Source of the DNA: a virus
Reading direction: 5' to 3' (one strand)
IMG/VR virus record: IMGVR_UViG_3300044535_001062
Location: 1 to 64,000 of that record
Length of the DNA stretch: 64,000 bases
The stretch's first letter is position 1. Every line of letters begins with the position of its first letter. The position numbers and the translations under genes are program-made. The notes under the pieces are model-generated. The model had not been told where the DNA came from and searched no databases. It was given only the letters and a program-made list of their open reading frames with translations. Of this stretch, positions 7,324 to 15,191 are shown in pieces.

Positions 7324-7920
7324 ATGAGTTATCTAACAACATTTCAAGACCAATTACTTTCTGACTTAGAAAAAGAATTCAAAAAGTTAAATTCCACTAC
7401 ACCTGCCAAGGGTAAATTCACAATTGACTCTGTCAAAAAAGACATCGAGGAAACGGAAGCATTTAGAAAATCCATACTCGAACACAACAAAGCTATTGCA
7501 CAGCAATTGCGGATAGAGTACAACTCTCAATTGAATGAATTCAATCGTGAGTTCAGTCCGGTCAGTCTTGCTTTGCATTGGAGAAGAAGTTCATCCGGTG
7601 TTTCGAAGATGTTTGAAGACGAGCACGCTATGAAAAATCCTCACAGCGTAGACTTGGCTCTTTACTTTGAAGGAGAAGAAGATGTCAACCTACATAGACT
7701 TCATGTATTGTACGATTATGAAGCAGTAGAAATCAAAACATCTTGCGATTTAATTCGTGGTTTCAAGATCAAAGGATTGCTATGGTCTACTCGTGGCTGG
7801 TTACATAGACACGATGCTGGTGGTTACTTCTACAAAACCTTGGACAACTTTATTCAAGGCACTGAAAACTTCCAACGAACCATCACGCTGAAGTATAAAC
7901 AATTAACAAGCAATGGATAA
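7324..7920 (+). CDS. 198-aa hypothetical protein
   Basis: The N-terminal half is a charged helix (about residues 1-75), probably a coiled coil. The C-terminal half is a beta-rich globular region with RSSSGVSKMFEDEHAMKNPH and a Trp/Gly/His-rich end. No known family. The end overlaps the next gene by 8 nt. A nested hairpin sits at 7522-7553. Confidence 0.65.
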   Translation: MSYLTTFQDQLLSDLEKEFKKLNSTTPAKGKFTIDSVKKDIEETEAFRKSILEHNKAIAQQLRIEYNSQLNEFNREFSPVSLALHWRRSSSGVSKMFEDEHAMKNPHSVDLALYFEGEEDVNLHRLHVLYDYEAVEIKTSCDLIRGFKIKGLLWSTRGWLHRHDAGGYFYKTLDNFIQGTENFQRTITLKYKQLTSNG

Positions 7921-8146
7921 CTACACAATCCAATCCAATCAGTACATACCATTTCGGGCCGAGAGAGGTCCGAGTGGTATGCCACTGGCTACTACATATT
8001 ATTATGTAGCCAACAAAAGTGGACAACCTATCAATAAGAATACGTGCAAGTCGTATCGTGGCAAACAGATGAAGGAATACGCTTTCCGTTCTGAGGCCGA
8101 AGCACAAATATTTTTAAACTATTTAAATCAACATGCAAACAATTAA
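7913..8146 (+). CDS. 77-aa hypothetical protein
   Basis: A small protein beginning MDNYTIQSNQYIPFRAERGP, with a C-terminal helix (EAEAQIFLNYLNQHA). It overlaps both neighbours, by 8 nt upstream and 14 nt downstream. Unknown function. Confidence 0.6.
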   Translation: MDNYTIQSNQYIPFRAERGPSGMPLATTYYYVANKSGQPINKNTCKSYRGKQMKEYAFRSEAEAQIFLNYLNQHANN

Positions 8147-8291
8147 AGTTATCCCATCTAGTATTGTCAAGGCTTACGTCTCTGGCATCATCGAGTGGAG
8201 AGTGTACCACGAGGGACAAATCATTGGTCGCTTTCCTACGGAAGAATGGGCAAAGAAATTTTACGAACTAATCACAAATCAAAACAACTAA
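8133..8291 (+). CDS. 52-aa hypothetical protein
   Basis: A short frame starting inside the end of the previous gene. The sequence (VIPSSIVKAYVSGIIEWRVY, then a helix TEEWAKKFYELI) reads as a folded strand-helix protein like its neighbour at 7081, so I consider it real. Function unknown. Confidence 0.5.
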   Translation: MQTIKVIPSSIVKAYVSGIIEWRVYHEGQIIGRFPTEEWAKKFYELITNQNN

Positions 8292-8318
8292 AATCTAAAC
8301 AATTAAAAATTAAAAATC

Positions 8319-8840
8319 ATGGGACAGTATTATTCAGCAGCCATTTTAGGCGACAACAAAAAGACAGTTAAACATCACGTTTACAGCTGGGATTTCAACA
8401 GCGGTTTGAAACTAATGGAACATTCATGGATGGAGAACCCATTCATCAAATCATTTGAAACCCTTATCCACAACAATCCTCAGCGAGTAGTGTGGGCAGG
8501 GGATTATGCAGATGAATGCCCCGGTAACAAAACGAATGTCTATACAAGATGCACCGACAAAAACAAAGTAAAGCCCGAGCGTGAATTATCTTTGCTCGAC
8601 TCCTTGTATGTTATCAATCACAGCACCAAGCAGTACATAGACAAAACAAAAGTACCTAGTCGTGATGGATGGCGTATTCATCCTCTACCTCTCATGACCT
8701 GTGAAGGTAACGGCAGAGGCGGTGGTGACTATCGTGGTGACGAAGATTATGTCGGCTCCTGGGCAAGAGATATAATCTCTGTATCGAATGTAGTTCCAGA
8801 GGGATATTCTGAATTTATGTTTAACTTAGTAGAACAATAA
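8319..8840 (+). CDS. Conserved phage/plasmid protein starting MGQYYSAAILG
   Basis: 173 aa. The stretch GLKLMEHSWMENPF (residues 31-44) followed by RVVWAGDYADECPG (about 56-69) recalls an uncharacterised family on phages and plasmids of Bacteroidota. There is a His/Asp/Trp-rich core but no assigned activity. It is followed after 1 nt by the gene at 8842. A DnaA-box-like TTATCCACA occurs inside it at 8464-8472. Confidence 0.65.
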   Translation: MGQYYSAAILGDNKKTVKHHVYSWDFNSGLKLMEHSWMENPFIKSFETLIHNNPQRVVWAGDYADECPGNKTNVYTRCTDKNKVKPERELSLLDSLYVINHSTKQYIDKTKVPSRDGWRIHPLPLMTCEGNGRGGGDYRGDEDYVGSWARDIISVSNVVPEGYSEFMFNLVEQ

Positions 8841-8841
8841 A

Positions 8842-9243
8842 ATGACTTACAAAATTTATCGCAACCTACACAAGAACTGCTTCAGTGTACTGAAGTATGA
8901 CAAAGAAAAGAAAGGCTATCGTCTATATGCACATGTAGACGAAGCCATCATCTCTCAAGTTAAGACCAAGGTATCTGAGGCCGGGCGCAGGCGTGTACTC
9001 AAAGAGAAGTCAAAGAATGTGCATGCATTTATCCTAGCCAAGTCTTTCTCTCCGCTTCCCTCCGGTACGTTACGTCTGATACCCCACGCTTATCCGGATG
9101 AATTGTACTACAATCCGTACACCACGGAACAATTTATCAACAAGACAAGCGGTCAACCTGTCATGTCTCATACATCGGTGATGCTCAAGAACTGCAAGGC
9201 TTACCTCATTAATGAGACCACCGCAATTGACATCGTAATTTAA
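8842..9243 (+). CDS. 133-aa conserved hypothetical protein
   Basis: A basic N-terminal domain (about 1-65, including SEAGRRRVLKEKSKNVHAF) and a C-terminal part with YYNPYTTEQFINK, then QPVMSHTSVMLKN. The pattern recalls an uncharacterised phage/plasmid family. The hairpin CTTCAG/CTGAAG lies near the start. It is the last gene before the promoter at 9261. Confidence 0.6.
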   Translation: MTYKIYRNLHKNCFSVLKYDKEKKGYRLYAHVDEAIISQVKTKVSEAGRRRVLKEKSKNVHAFILAKSFSPLPSGTLRLIPHAYPDELYYNPYTTEQFINKTSGQPVMSHTSVMLKNCKAYLINETTAIDIVI

Positions 9244-9260
9244 AATAACTTCAAAATAAA

Positions 9261-9294
9261 TTTGGAAAAATCAAAACAATCACATTACATTTGC
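9261..9294 (+). promoter_or_regulatory. Bacteroidota-type promoter upstream of the DUF932 gene
   Basis: The -33 element TTTG (9261-9264) and the -7 element TACATTTGC (9286-9294) are separated by 21 nt, matching the TTTG / TAnnTTTG consensus of Bacteroidota. It points at the gene at 9347, leaving a leader of about 45 nt. Confidence 0.75.
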
Positions 9295-9346
9295 AACAAT
9301 CAAAAAACTAACTCACAAAAAATTAACAACTAAAAATCAAACTATC

Positions 9347-10321
9347 ATGAACAATCAAAATTTTATCAACAACAACTCAACAAACATTTCAAACATGGAC
9401 GCACCTGCACTGAACCTCGACAACTTCGAGCGCACAATGAACCTGCTCGAAAGAACCGGACTTAACTGGGAAGTTAAGAAAGAACAATTCACTCATCCCT
9501 CGGGATTGATTACTGACCACTATGGTATCTTCCGATACAACCACGGAGACGATGCACCAATCGATTGTCTCGGCTCTGTTAAAGGTAGGTACACACCATT
9601 CCAAAACTGGGAACTTGCCGACACCGTTGTCCGTGCCACTGAGGGTATCGGTATCTCTACTGACAGAGGTGGTACTTTGAATGGCGGTCGCAAAGTTTAT
9701 CTACAAGCTCAGTTACCGGAAGAGTACATCGGCAAGTCCGGTGTTAAACGCTGGGTGACTTGTATCAACAGCCACGATGGTAGCAGTTCAATTGCTTTTG
9801 GTTCTACCAACACCGTTATCGTATGTCAGAATACTTTCTATCGTGCTTACAAAGAAAGCAGTAGGTTCAGACATACTGAGTCAGCCAAGTCACGTATCGA
9901 GATTGCTATTCAGCAATTCCAAGAAACGATTAACGCTGACAAGAATCTGTTCGATACATTCAAACGGATGAGCGAGATGGCTCCGAACGAAAATCTTGTA
10001 CAGGCTGTATTGAATTCTATCTTCGAGGTAGATGTACTCAAGACAAAAGCCGATGACATATCTACTCGTAAAGCTAATCAGATGAAGCAATTCGCTTCAG
10101 CGTACAGCATTGAGAGAGACTTGGAAGGCGATACTGTATGGGGACTATTCAACGCAGTAACTCGTTACACTAACCACATCACAGCCCCTGCTACAGCAGA
10201 CCGCAAGACGGACTACATCATGGGTGGTACTGGTTACACGATAAACAATAATGCATATGATACTATCATGGCATGGATTGAAGAGAACACACAACCTAAG
10301 TCAATGGTTTTTGTTGGTTAA
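9347..10321 (+). CDS. DUF932 phage/plasmid-like protein
   Basis: 324 aa. It matches the DUF932 (TIGR03299, phage/plasmid-like) family by length and by its typical steps: GRYTPFQNWELADTV (about residues 81-95), GRKVYLQAQLPEE (about 109-121), a CINSHDGSSSIAFGSTNTVIVCQNT core (about 139-163) and a C-terminal RYTNHITAPATADRKTDYIM region. The family is often carried by phages and plasmids and its activity is not established. The gene has its own promoter (9261-9294) and a strong terminator (10334), so it forms a single-gene unit, perhaps highly expressed. Confidence 0.8.
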   Translation: MNNQNFINNNSTNISNMDAPALNLDNFERTMNLLERTGLNWEVKKEQFTHPSGLITDHYGIFRYNHGDDAPIDCLGSVKGRYTPFQNWELADTVVRATEGIGISTDRGGTLNGGRKVYLQAQLPEEYIGKSGVKRWVTCINSHDGSSSIAFGSTNTVIVCQNTFYRAYKESSRFRHTESAKSRIEIAIQQFQETINADKNLFDTFKRMSEMAPNENLVQAVLNSIFEVDVLKTKADDISTRKANQMKQFASAYSIERDLEGDTVWGLFNAVTRYTNHITAPATADRKTDYIMGGTGYTINNNAYDTIMAWIEENTQPKSMVFVG

Positions 10322-10333
10322 GTTTCATGGTTT

Positions 10334-10366
10334 GCACCTCGGTCTTTGACCGGGGTGCTTTTAATT
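10334..10366 (+). terminator. Rho-independent terminator after the DUF932 gene
   Basis: An 11-bp stem (GCACCTCGGTC with GACCGGGGTGC, one T-G pair, loop TTT) spans 10334-10358 and is followed by TTTTAATTTT. It marks the end of the hairpin-rich early block. Confidence 0.9.
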
Positions 10367-10401
10367 TTACATCATCACAATTCACAATTAATAAATAAAA
10401 A

Positions 10402-10605
10402 ATGGAATCAGAAAAAACATTCAGAGAAATGTCAGAGCATGACCGCAGGGTTTACATCACGCACATTATTCAACACATCCTTTACGATGACACAAAGTTC
10501 AAACAGATGACTAATCTGTTAGATGACTGGCGTATGATAGATGTCCTAAAAGAAGGTGTATCAATAGTTAATATCGGTGCATATGGAGATCAACTTGACG
10601 CTTGA
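10402..10605 (+). CDS. 67-aa acidic hypothetical protein
   Basis: A helical, charged small protein (ESEKTFREMSEHDRRVYITHI). The first gene after the terminator. It overlaps the next tiny frame at 10583. No family recognised. Confidence 0.6.
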   Translation: MESEKTFREMSEHDRRVYITHIIQHILYDDTKFKQMTNLLDDWRMIDVLKEGVSIVNIGAYGDQLDA

Positions 10606-10672
10606 AGATTATCTTCTGTCACTGGGAGTAGCTACAATTTGTGCACAAATATTTTACCACTTAATAAATTAA
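10583..10672 (+). CDS. 29-aa hydrophobic peptide (tentative)
   Basis: It overlaps the end of the preceding gene and ends one base before the next ATG. It has a hydrophobic core (YLLSLGVATICAQIFYHLI) able to cross a membrane. Supported only by tight spacing. Confidence 0.35.
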   Translation: MEINLTLEDYLLSLGVATICAQIFYHLIN

Positions 10673-10673
10673 T

Positions 10674-11027
10674 ATGACACAGCAAACTAATCAACTGGAC
10701 CTATTCGAAGGAATCTCAAACAAGGACTTCTTAGAGTATCACAAAACAAATCCACATCTCTACGCAGCATTCAAGAACATTGCGCTTAGAGCCATTCGTC
10801 TCGGCTTCACCAACTATGGTGCAAAGGGTATCTTTGAAATCATACGATGGGAGAGAGCAGAGAGAGGCGATGGTGAATTCAAAATCAATAACAACTTCGC
10901 ACCATTATTCACCCGGTTGTTTGAGAACGAATTCCCTCAGCACAAGAACTTCTTTCGGAAGAGAAGAAGTGCGTTCGATAACTACGTGGACAAAGATTCA
11001 AGGAAGGAGTCCGAAGTCACCTCATAA
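10674..11027 (+). CDS. Conserved hypothetical protein (FEIIRWERA motif)
   Basis: 117 aa. The pattern FLEYHKTNPHLYAAFKNIAL, then GAKGIFEIIRWERA, then KINNNFAPLFTRLFENEFPQ resembles a family frequent in prophages and phages of Bacteroidota and other bacteria. No activity is assigned. The stop touches the following small frames. Confidence 0.65.
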   Translation: MTQQTNQLDLFEGISNKDFLEYHKTNPHLYAAFKNIALRAIRLGFTNYGAKGIFEIIRWERAERGDGEFKINNNFAPLFTRLFENEFPQHKNFFRKRRSAFDNYVDKDSRKESEVTS

Positions 11028-11069
11028 TGCTTGCATTAATCTTGTCCTTAAACTATATTGCACAACGAA

Positions 11070-11237
11070 ATGTGTATGCTAAATGTTTATGACATATTCG
11101 AGATGGAGTCCGACATGGGAACCGTGTTCATGGTTGTCCTGTCGGACAACATTCTCGGGTATTTTGATACTCTTGCAGAAGCTGATGAGTGTGTAAAGAA
11201 GCATATGGACCAAGCCGAAAAAATTTTATTAAATTAA
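11070..11237 (+). CDS. 55-aa hypothetical protein
   Basis: A compact acidic protein (beta hairpin VFMVVLSDNILGYF, then helix TLAEADECVKKHMDQAEKIL). The helix and strand pattern support a real small domain. A shorter 21-aa frame at 11027 overlaps it and is less convincing. Confidence 0.5.
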   Translation: MCMLNVYDIFEMESDMGTVFMVVLSDNILGYFDTLAEADECVKKHMDQAEKILLN

Positions 11238-11240
11238 ACT

Positions 11241-11339
11241 ATGACAACATTTCTAATTGACTGCGGTCCGATTACCTATTACGGAACTGCCACCCATTTC
11301 GCCATCATAAGATACGTTTATACTCATGAATACAATTAA
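11241..11339 (+). CDS. 32-aa hypothetical peptide (tentative)
   Basis: A short frame (TTFLIDCGPITYYGTATHFA) between two better supported small genes, overlapping the next start by 14 nt. No family recognised. Confidence 0.3.
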   Translation: MTTFLIDCGPITYYGTATHFAIIRYVYTHEYN

Positions 11340-11481
11340 AAAACTCAGACAAAAAATCAAAAACATTCTCGAATGCATCGATGGTCCTGTTGACGAACAA
11401 TACCTAGACTATGTCTTGGTGGGCATTGTTTATTTCATTCTCTGGGCTATCATCTACATCATCTACCGGGTAGTATTGTAA
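11326..11481 (+). CDS. 51-aa single-pass membrane protein
   Basis: A basic N-terminus (NTIKKLRQKIKNIL) and one strong transmembrane helix (about residues 29-50, VLVGIVYFILWAIIYIIYRVV). The function is unknown. Confidence 0.5.
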   Translation: MNTIKKLRQKIKNILECIDGPVDEQYLDYVLVGIVYFILWAIIYIIYRVVL

Positions 11482-11490
11482 TCTTCAATC

Positions 11491-11868
11491 ATGCGAGCCA
11501 AAAAGAAACGAGACAACATCGTGCAGTTGTTTGTTCGTGTCAGTGCTAATCAACGACAGGCGATAAAAGACATCAGTAAGCAATACGGATACCAGGAGTA
11601 TAGTCTATTGATTGATGATTTGGTTCACACGTATCTCAACAAGAGAAGACGAAGTATGGCAAAATCTATCAAAGAATTTACTGAAGGAGATACAGCAGTT
11701 CCGGTACAATTGGCACGAAACAACCACAGGTTATTGGTGGAGTATTGTTCAGCAATGGACTTGTCTCCAAACATCGTAATACTTTCGATAATACGAGAGT
11801 CAGTTAACAAAATCAACAAACTTAAAAACACTAACATTGAAAATGAAGACACAACCGAATCAGATTAA
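11491..11868 (+). CDS. Putative ribbon-helix-helix-type DNA-binding protein
   Basis: 125 aa. The N-terminal region (residues 1-52) reads as a basic strand (NIVQLFVRVS), then two helices (ANQRQAIKDISKQYG and YSLLIDDLVHTYLNK), as in ribbon-helix-helix regulators. A second similar strand-helix unit appears at about 70-115. The gene overlaps the recombinase that follows by 26 nt, so it may regulate or act with it; that link is inferred from position only. Confidence 0.45.
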   Translation: MRAKKKRDNIVQLFVRVSANQRQAIKDISKQYGYQEYSLLIDDLVHTYLNKRRRSMAKSIKEFTEGDTAVPVQLARNNHRLLVEYCSAMDLSPNIVILSIIRESVNKINKLKNTNIENEDTTESD

Positions 11869-12553
11869 ACGAGCTGTGTATTACACTAGGGTTTCTCACG
11901 AAAACCAAGTAGATGACGGCTCGTCTCTGGACAACCAACAAGACAGGATCGAAGCATTCTGTAAAATTCACAACTACGAAATCGTAAAGTCTTTTTCAGA
12001 TCCCGGGGTATCCGGCAGAAAATTCGAGAACCGGCCACAGTTTATGCAAATGATGGACATGGTAAAGAAAAAGCAAGTCGACATCGTTGTAGTTTACAGC
12101 CTATCTCGTTTCGGTCGTAACACCAAAGACACACTGAAATGGATTTCTTTTCTCGAGAACCACGGAGTATCTTTCTACACTCTAGACTTTCAGTTCGACA
12201 CATCGACATCTCACGGCAAACTGATGCTCCAGATGATAGCAGCATTCGCTGAGTTCGAATCAAACCAGAGGGGTGAACTGATATCCTCAGTTATGAAGTA
12301 TCTCAAGAAAGAAGAGAAAGTGTACTGCGGTCCGGTTCCTATCGGATTTGACAAGATAGATGGTAAACTCAAGGTCAACGAAAACGAAATGCAACTTGTG
12401 AGAAAAATTTATCTCTGGAACAAATCATTCGGACCTTTCAAAACCGCCATGCATGCTAACGAAAACGGATACAGGTCAAAGAAAGGAGGCAAGTTTCACA
12501 CCACAACAATTCAAAAAATTGTTAATAATGACCTTTATTCTAAGTATCTTTGA
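11843..12553 (+). CDS. Serine recombinase (resolvase/invertase family)
   Basis: 236 aa. The N-terminal resolvase domain (about residues 7-150) has the nucleophile motif YYTRVSHENQ (Ser in RVS), the SLSRFGRN segment, and AAFAEFESNQRGE in the E-helix region, so the active site looks intact. A shortened recombinase domain follows (about 160-236, GFDKIDGKLKVNENE to the end), without the zinc ribbon and coiled coil of large serine integrases. I start at the ATG at 11843 rather than a TTG at 11837. Roles may be DNA inversion, dimer resolution or integration; no partner sites or excisionase could be identified. Confidence 0.85.
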   Translation: MKTQPNQIKRAVYYTRVSHENQVDDGSSLDNQQDRIEAFCKIHNYEIVKSFSDPGVSGRKFENRPQFMQMMDMVKKKQVDIVVVYSLSRFGRNTKDTLKWISFLENHGVSFYTLDFQFDTSTSHGKLMLQMIAAFAEFESNQRGELISSVMKYLKKEEKVYCGPVPIGFDKIDGKLKVNENEMQLVRKIYLWNKSFGPFKTAMHANENGYRSKKGGKFHTTTIQKIVNNDLYSKYL

Positions 12554-12571
12554 ACCCTAATTTAAAAAAAT

Positions 12572-12793
12572 ATGCCACCAATTCAATTAACCCACACCCA
12601 AAAAGTCCAGTACCTCATCATGGCTCTGGCATTACAGCAAGTTCAAGTTAACGAGGTAGTAGCTGATGCTATTGTAACCACTTACGAAGGTATCCTTGAA
12701 AAAGGTGGTGAGTACAGCCTCAACGATATCGCAAAAGTATTTGTCGATGTATCAGAAAGAAACAAACCAGAACAAACCGAAAAGCAGTCGTAA
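12572..12793 (+). CDS. 73-aa hypothetical protein
   Basis: An all-helical small protein (VQYLIMALALQQVQVNEVVADAIV) with a polar C-terminus. The end overlaps the next gene. No family recognised. Confidence 0.6.
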   Translation: MPPIQLTHTQKVQYLIMALALQQVQVNEVVADAIVTTYEGILEKGGEYSLNDIAKVFVDVSERNKPEQTEKQS

Positions 12794-13130
12794 AAATCCT
12801 GTCGCCCGTATCCGGATCTACACTCCGCATGGATTTGTGTTTGACATACCCTTTGACTGGGTTTATGCTTCGATGAAGGACATCGACATAGACCAGGTTC
12901 CATACAATGTGCCAAACCACAACATCTACGATACAATCGAATACTTGAGGAAAATGTCTTGGTGTGAAATCCAAGATAAACTACAGTTTGTCGGCATCAT
13001 CGATAGTCCAATGATAGACTCTCTGGCTTCCTCGGTATTCGATTTACCGGATAGACCATTCAATTACCCATTAACCGAACACAAAAATTTCAAATTATTC
13101 CTAAGTAAAAAACAAAAAGATGAAGACTAA
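12747..13130 (+). CDS. 127-aa hypothetical protein
   Basis: I choose the Met at 12747 (MYQKETNQNKPKSSRK); a longer frame from 12696 would overlap the upstream gene by about 100 nt. A basic N-terminus leads to a folded domain (VARIRIYTPHGFVFDIPFDWVYASM). The gene lies in the replication operon, overlapping the next by 11 nt. Function unknown. Confidence 0.6.
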   Translation: MYQKETNQNKPKSSRKNPVARIRIYTPHGFVFDIPFDWVYASMKDIDIDQVPYNVPNHNIYDTIEYLRKMSWCEIQDKLQFVGIIDSPMIDSLASSVFDLPDRPFNYPLTEHKNFKLFLSKKQKDED

Positions 13131-13455
13131 CTCAGCATTAATCCGGGCCATTGCAGAAGCAATCATTCAACTAAACGATGTGCCTTACGAAACAAAACAA
13201 AACATTGCTACACTTTTAAACCAAACTGAAAAGGAACCCCGGGAGAAATTCATAGAGCCTGCTCCCGAAGAAGTAGAGCAGATATTCTTTGAATATAATG
13301 TTCTGAACCCCCGGGACAACGCAATTAAATTTACCACGTTCTACGGCTCGAAAGGATGGATGGTAGGCAAAAACAAAATGAAATCTTGGAAACTAGCAGC
13401 TATCCGGTGGGCACTCGACTTACCAAAAGCTGTGGCTAAAGCTCCGGTAGTATGA
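13120..13455 (+). CDS. Replication-operon accessory protein, unknown role
   Basis: 111 aa. A C-terminal motif (about residues 70-105, FYGSKGWMVGKNKMKSWKLAAIRW) is of the kind found at the ends of phage and plasmid replication or primosomal proteins, where a short basic helix follows a GW turn. The gene overlaps the primase-helicase start (ATGA), so the two are co-translated. A helicase-loader or initiator role is a guess from position. Confidence 0.5.
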   Translation: MKTNSALIRAIAEAIIQLNDVPYETKQNIATLLNQTEKEPREKFIEPAPEEVEQIFFEYNVLNPRDNAIKFTTFYGSKGWMVGKNKMKSWKLAAIRWALDLPKAVAKAPVV

Positions 13456-15191
13456 GTTATCAGAGCGAGCTATCCAGAATTGGAATTGACACCAAAGGAT
13501 ATTTTTCTGGACTACACAAGTTTAAGTGTCCGAGGTGTTCACATTCAAGAAAGAAAACGAGCGATCCATGTTTGTCCGTAAACATTGACAGCGGTGAGTA
13601 CAAATGCCACCATTGCAACTGGAAGGGTAATGTGAGAAACGAAAAGCAATACGTTAAACCACAGATAAAGGCTGCGGAAATTGACAATGCGATTGTTCAG
13701 TATTTTGCAGCCCGGGGCATCAACGAACAAACGATACGCCACTTCGGTATTACACAGAGCATCGAAGTAATGCCACAGGACAGGAAACAGCACAAGACTA
13801 TCAACTTCAACTACTGGAAAGGTAGCGAACTGGTAAACGTAAAGTTTAAAACCAGAGAGAAGTATTTCAAGATGGTCACCGATGCCGAAAAGATTCCGTA
13901 CAACTATAATTCTATTCTCCAATCAGACAAGATAATTATCTGTGAAGGCGAAGAGGAAACAATGTGCTGGCATCAAGCCGGGTATCCGTTCGCAGTATCG
14001 TGTCCTAGCGGAGCGAGCAAAGGCAACAACAATCTTGAATGGCTAGACGGAGTCTATTACACGTTCGAGAACAAAAAGATATTCCTTGCCACTGACAACG
14101 ATGTTCCCGGTAAGAAACTTGCCGAAGATATTGCACGTAGATTTGAACCGGAGAATCTTTTCAAAATAGATTTCGGTGAATTCAAAGATGCAAACGATGT
14201 ACTGAAGGCTCACGGAGAGACAGCCCTGCAGGATTTGTACAACGCAGCAAAGCCTTTACCTATCCCGGAAGTATCTAGCGTAGCTGATTTCAGAGATGAA
14301 CTTGTCAACATTTACAATAGTAACTATCCAAAGGGTAGCGTAATCGGATACCCCGAGCTAGACAAATTGATTTCATGGAAACGTGGTCAGTTCGTTATTG
14401 GTTCGGGCATCCCAGGTCACGGTAAAACTACGTTCGTAGATCAAGTCTGCATACGATTGGCCTTTAGAGAAAACTGGAAGTTCGCAATCTTTTCACCGGA
14501 AAACGACAATGTCCTAAAAAGTGTACGCATGGCAGAACAGATATCCGGAAAGCCACTTCATGGTTACAACCGGATGACTAAAGATCAGTTCGATAGATGC
14601 CTGTCCATGATAGATAGTCATTTCAGTTTCTTTGATACTGACAATCTCGAGGATTACAAAATCGACAACCTTTTAAGAATAGCCAAGAGTCTGGTAAGAC
14701 AGAAGGGAATCGATGCGGTTATCTTCGATCCATTCAACTACATAGACAATGACTCTGAGTCTGATTCTGGTAACGAAAGGATTGGTAAGATGCTTGTGAA
14801 ACTCAAGAAGTTTGCGAAGGTTAACAACGTGCTTGTGATTTTGATTGCACATCCACGTAAGATGCAGAGAGACAAATCGACCGGGGAGTACGAGATACCC
14901 AGGTTATACGATATTTCCGGTAGCCATCACTTTGCAAACGTAGCAGATAACGGTTTTGTCGTTCATCGTGACTTCAAAAGTGGACTTGTGGATATCTATG
15001 TGCAAAAGATTAAGCACTATTTCATGGGTAAAGTCGGATTTGTTACTATGGAATTCGATCCCATTACCGGAAGATACAAAGAACAGGAGCAGGATTGGGA
15101 GACAGAGTTTTATACAAGAGTGAGTGAAGATTTATTTGACACTCCAGAGCAGGATATTAATAGTTGGACTAATTTACAAATCGGACAATAA
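13452..15191 (+). CDS. Bifunctional DNA primase-helicase (T7 gp4 / DnaB type)
   Basis: 579 aa. An N-terminal zinc finger (CPRC at 26-29 and CHHC at 52-55) precedes a Toprim domain with the Glu motif IICEGEEE (about 162-169) and the acidic motif ATDNDVPG (213-220). A RecA-like DnaB-type helicase follows, with Walker A GSGIPGHGKTT (317-327), a Walker B-like AVIFDPFNY and a later HPRKMQRDK segment. It would make RNA primers and unwind the fork at phage replication forks. It is packed between the upstream accessory gene and the polymerase, sharing bases with both. Confidence 0.92.
   Translation: MSYQSELSRIGIDTKGYFSGLHKFKCPRCSHSRKKTSDPCLSVNIDSGEYKCHHCNWKGNVRNEKQYVKPQIKAAEIDNAIVQYFAARGINEQTIRHFGITQSIEVMPQDRKQHKTINFNYWKGSELVNVKFKTREKYFKMVTDAEKIPYNYNSILQSDKIIICEGEEETMCWHQAGYPFAVSCPSGASKGNNNLEWLDGVYYTFENKKIFLATDNDVPGKKLAEDIARRFEPENLFKIDFGEFKDANDVLKAHGETALQDLYNAAKPLPIPEVSSVADFRDELVNIYNSNYPKGSVIGYPELDKLISWKRGQFVIGSGIPGHGKTTFVDQVCIRLAFRENWKFAIFSPENDNVLKSVRMAEQISGKPLHGYNRMTKDQFDRCLSMIDSHFSFFDTDNLEDYKIDNLLRIAKSLVRQKGIDAVIFDPFNYIDNDSESDSGNERIGKMLVKLKKFAKVNNVLVILIAHPRKMQRDKSTGEYEIPRLYDISGSHHFANVADNGFVVHRDFKSGLVDIYVQKIKHYFMGKVGFVTMEFDPITGRYKEQEQDWETEFYTRVSEDLFDTPEQDINSWTNLQIGQ

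Larger units (their letters stand above)
1149..10098. repeat. Hairpin-saturated segment: dispersed perfect short inverted repeats
   Basis: From about 1.15 kb to about 10.1 kb the sequence is studded with perfect inverted repeats of 5-9 bp with loops of 2-6 nt, inside genes as well as between them. They share no consensus. Examples: 2415-2433 (8 bp, loop TTA), 2484-2501 (8 bp), 2558-2577 (8 bp), 2775-2791 (7 bp), 2822-2841 (8 bp), 2991-3007 (7 bp), 4288-4305 (7 bp), 4981-5001 (8 bp), 5038-5052 (6 bp), 5129-5148 (8 bp), 5252-5272 (8 bp), 5965-5982 (7 bp), 7104-7125 (9 bp, one G-T), 7530-7545 (7 bp), 9461-9478 (7 bp), 10083-10099 (6 bp). Density is highest from 1.2 to 6 kb and falls towards the terminator at 10334. 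Confidence 0.85.

Noticed and set aside
8464-8472. DnaA box TTATCCACA as origin
   Set aside because: A single 9-mer inside a coding gene is expected by chance and shows no cluster.
1149-10098. CRISPR-like or MITE-like repeat array
   Set aside because: The hairpins differ in sequence, have no constant spacer length and share no repeat unit, so they are not CRISPR repeats or copies of a mobile element.
11027-11092. 21-aa frame after the 117-aa gene
   Set aside because: Too short, overlapping a better 55-aa frame; no independent support.
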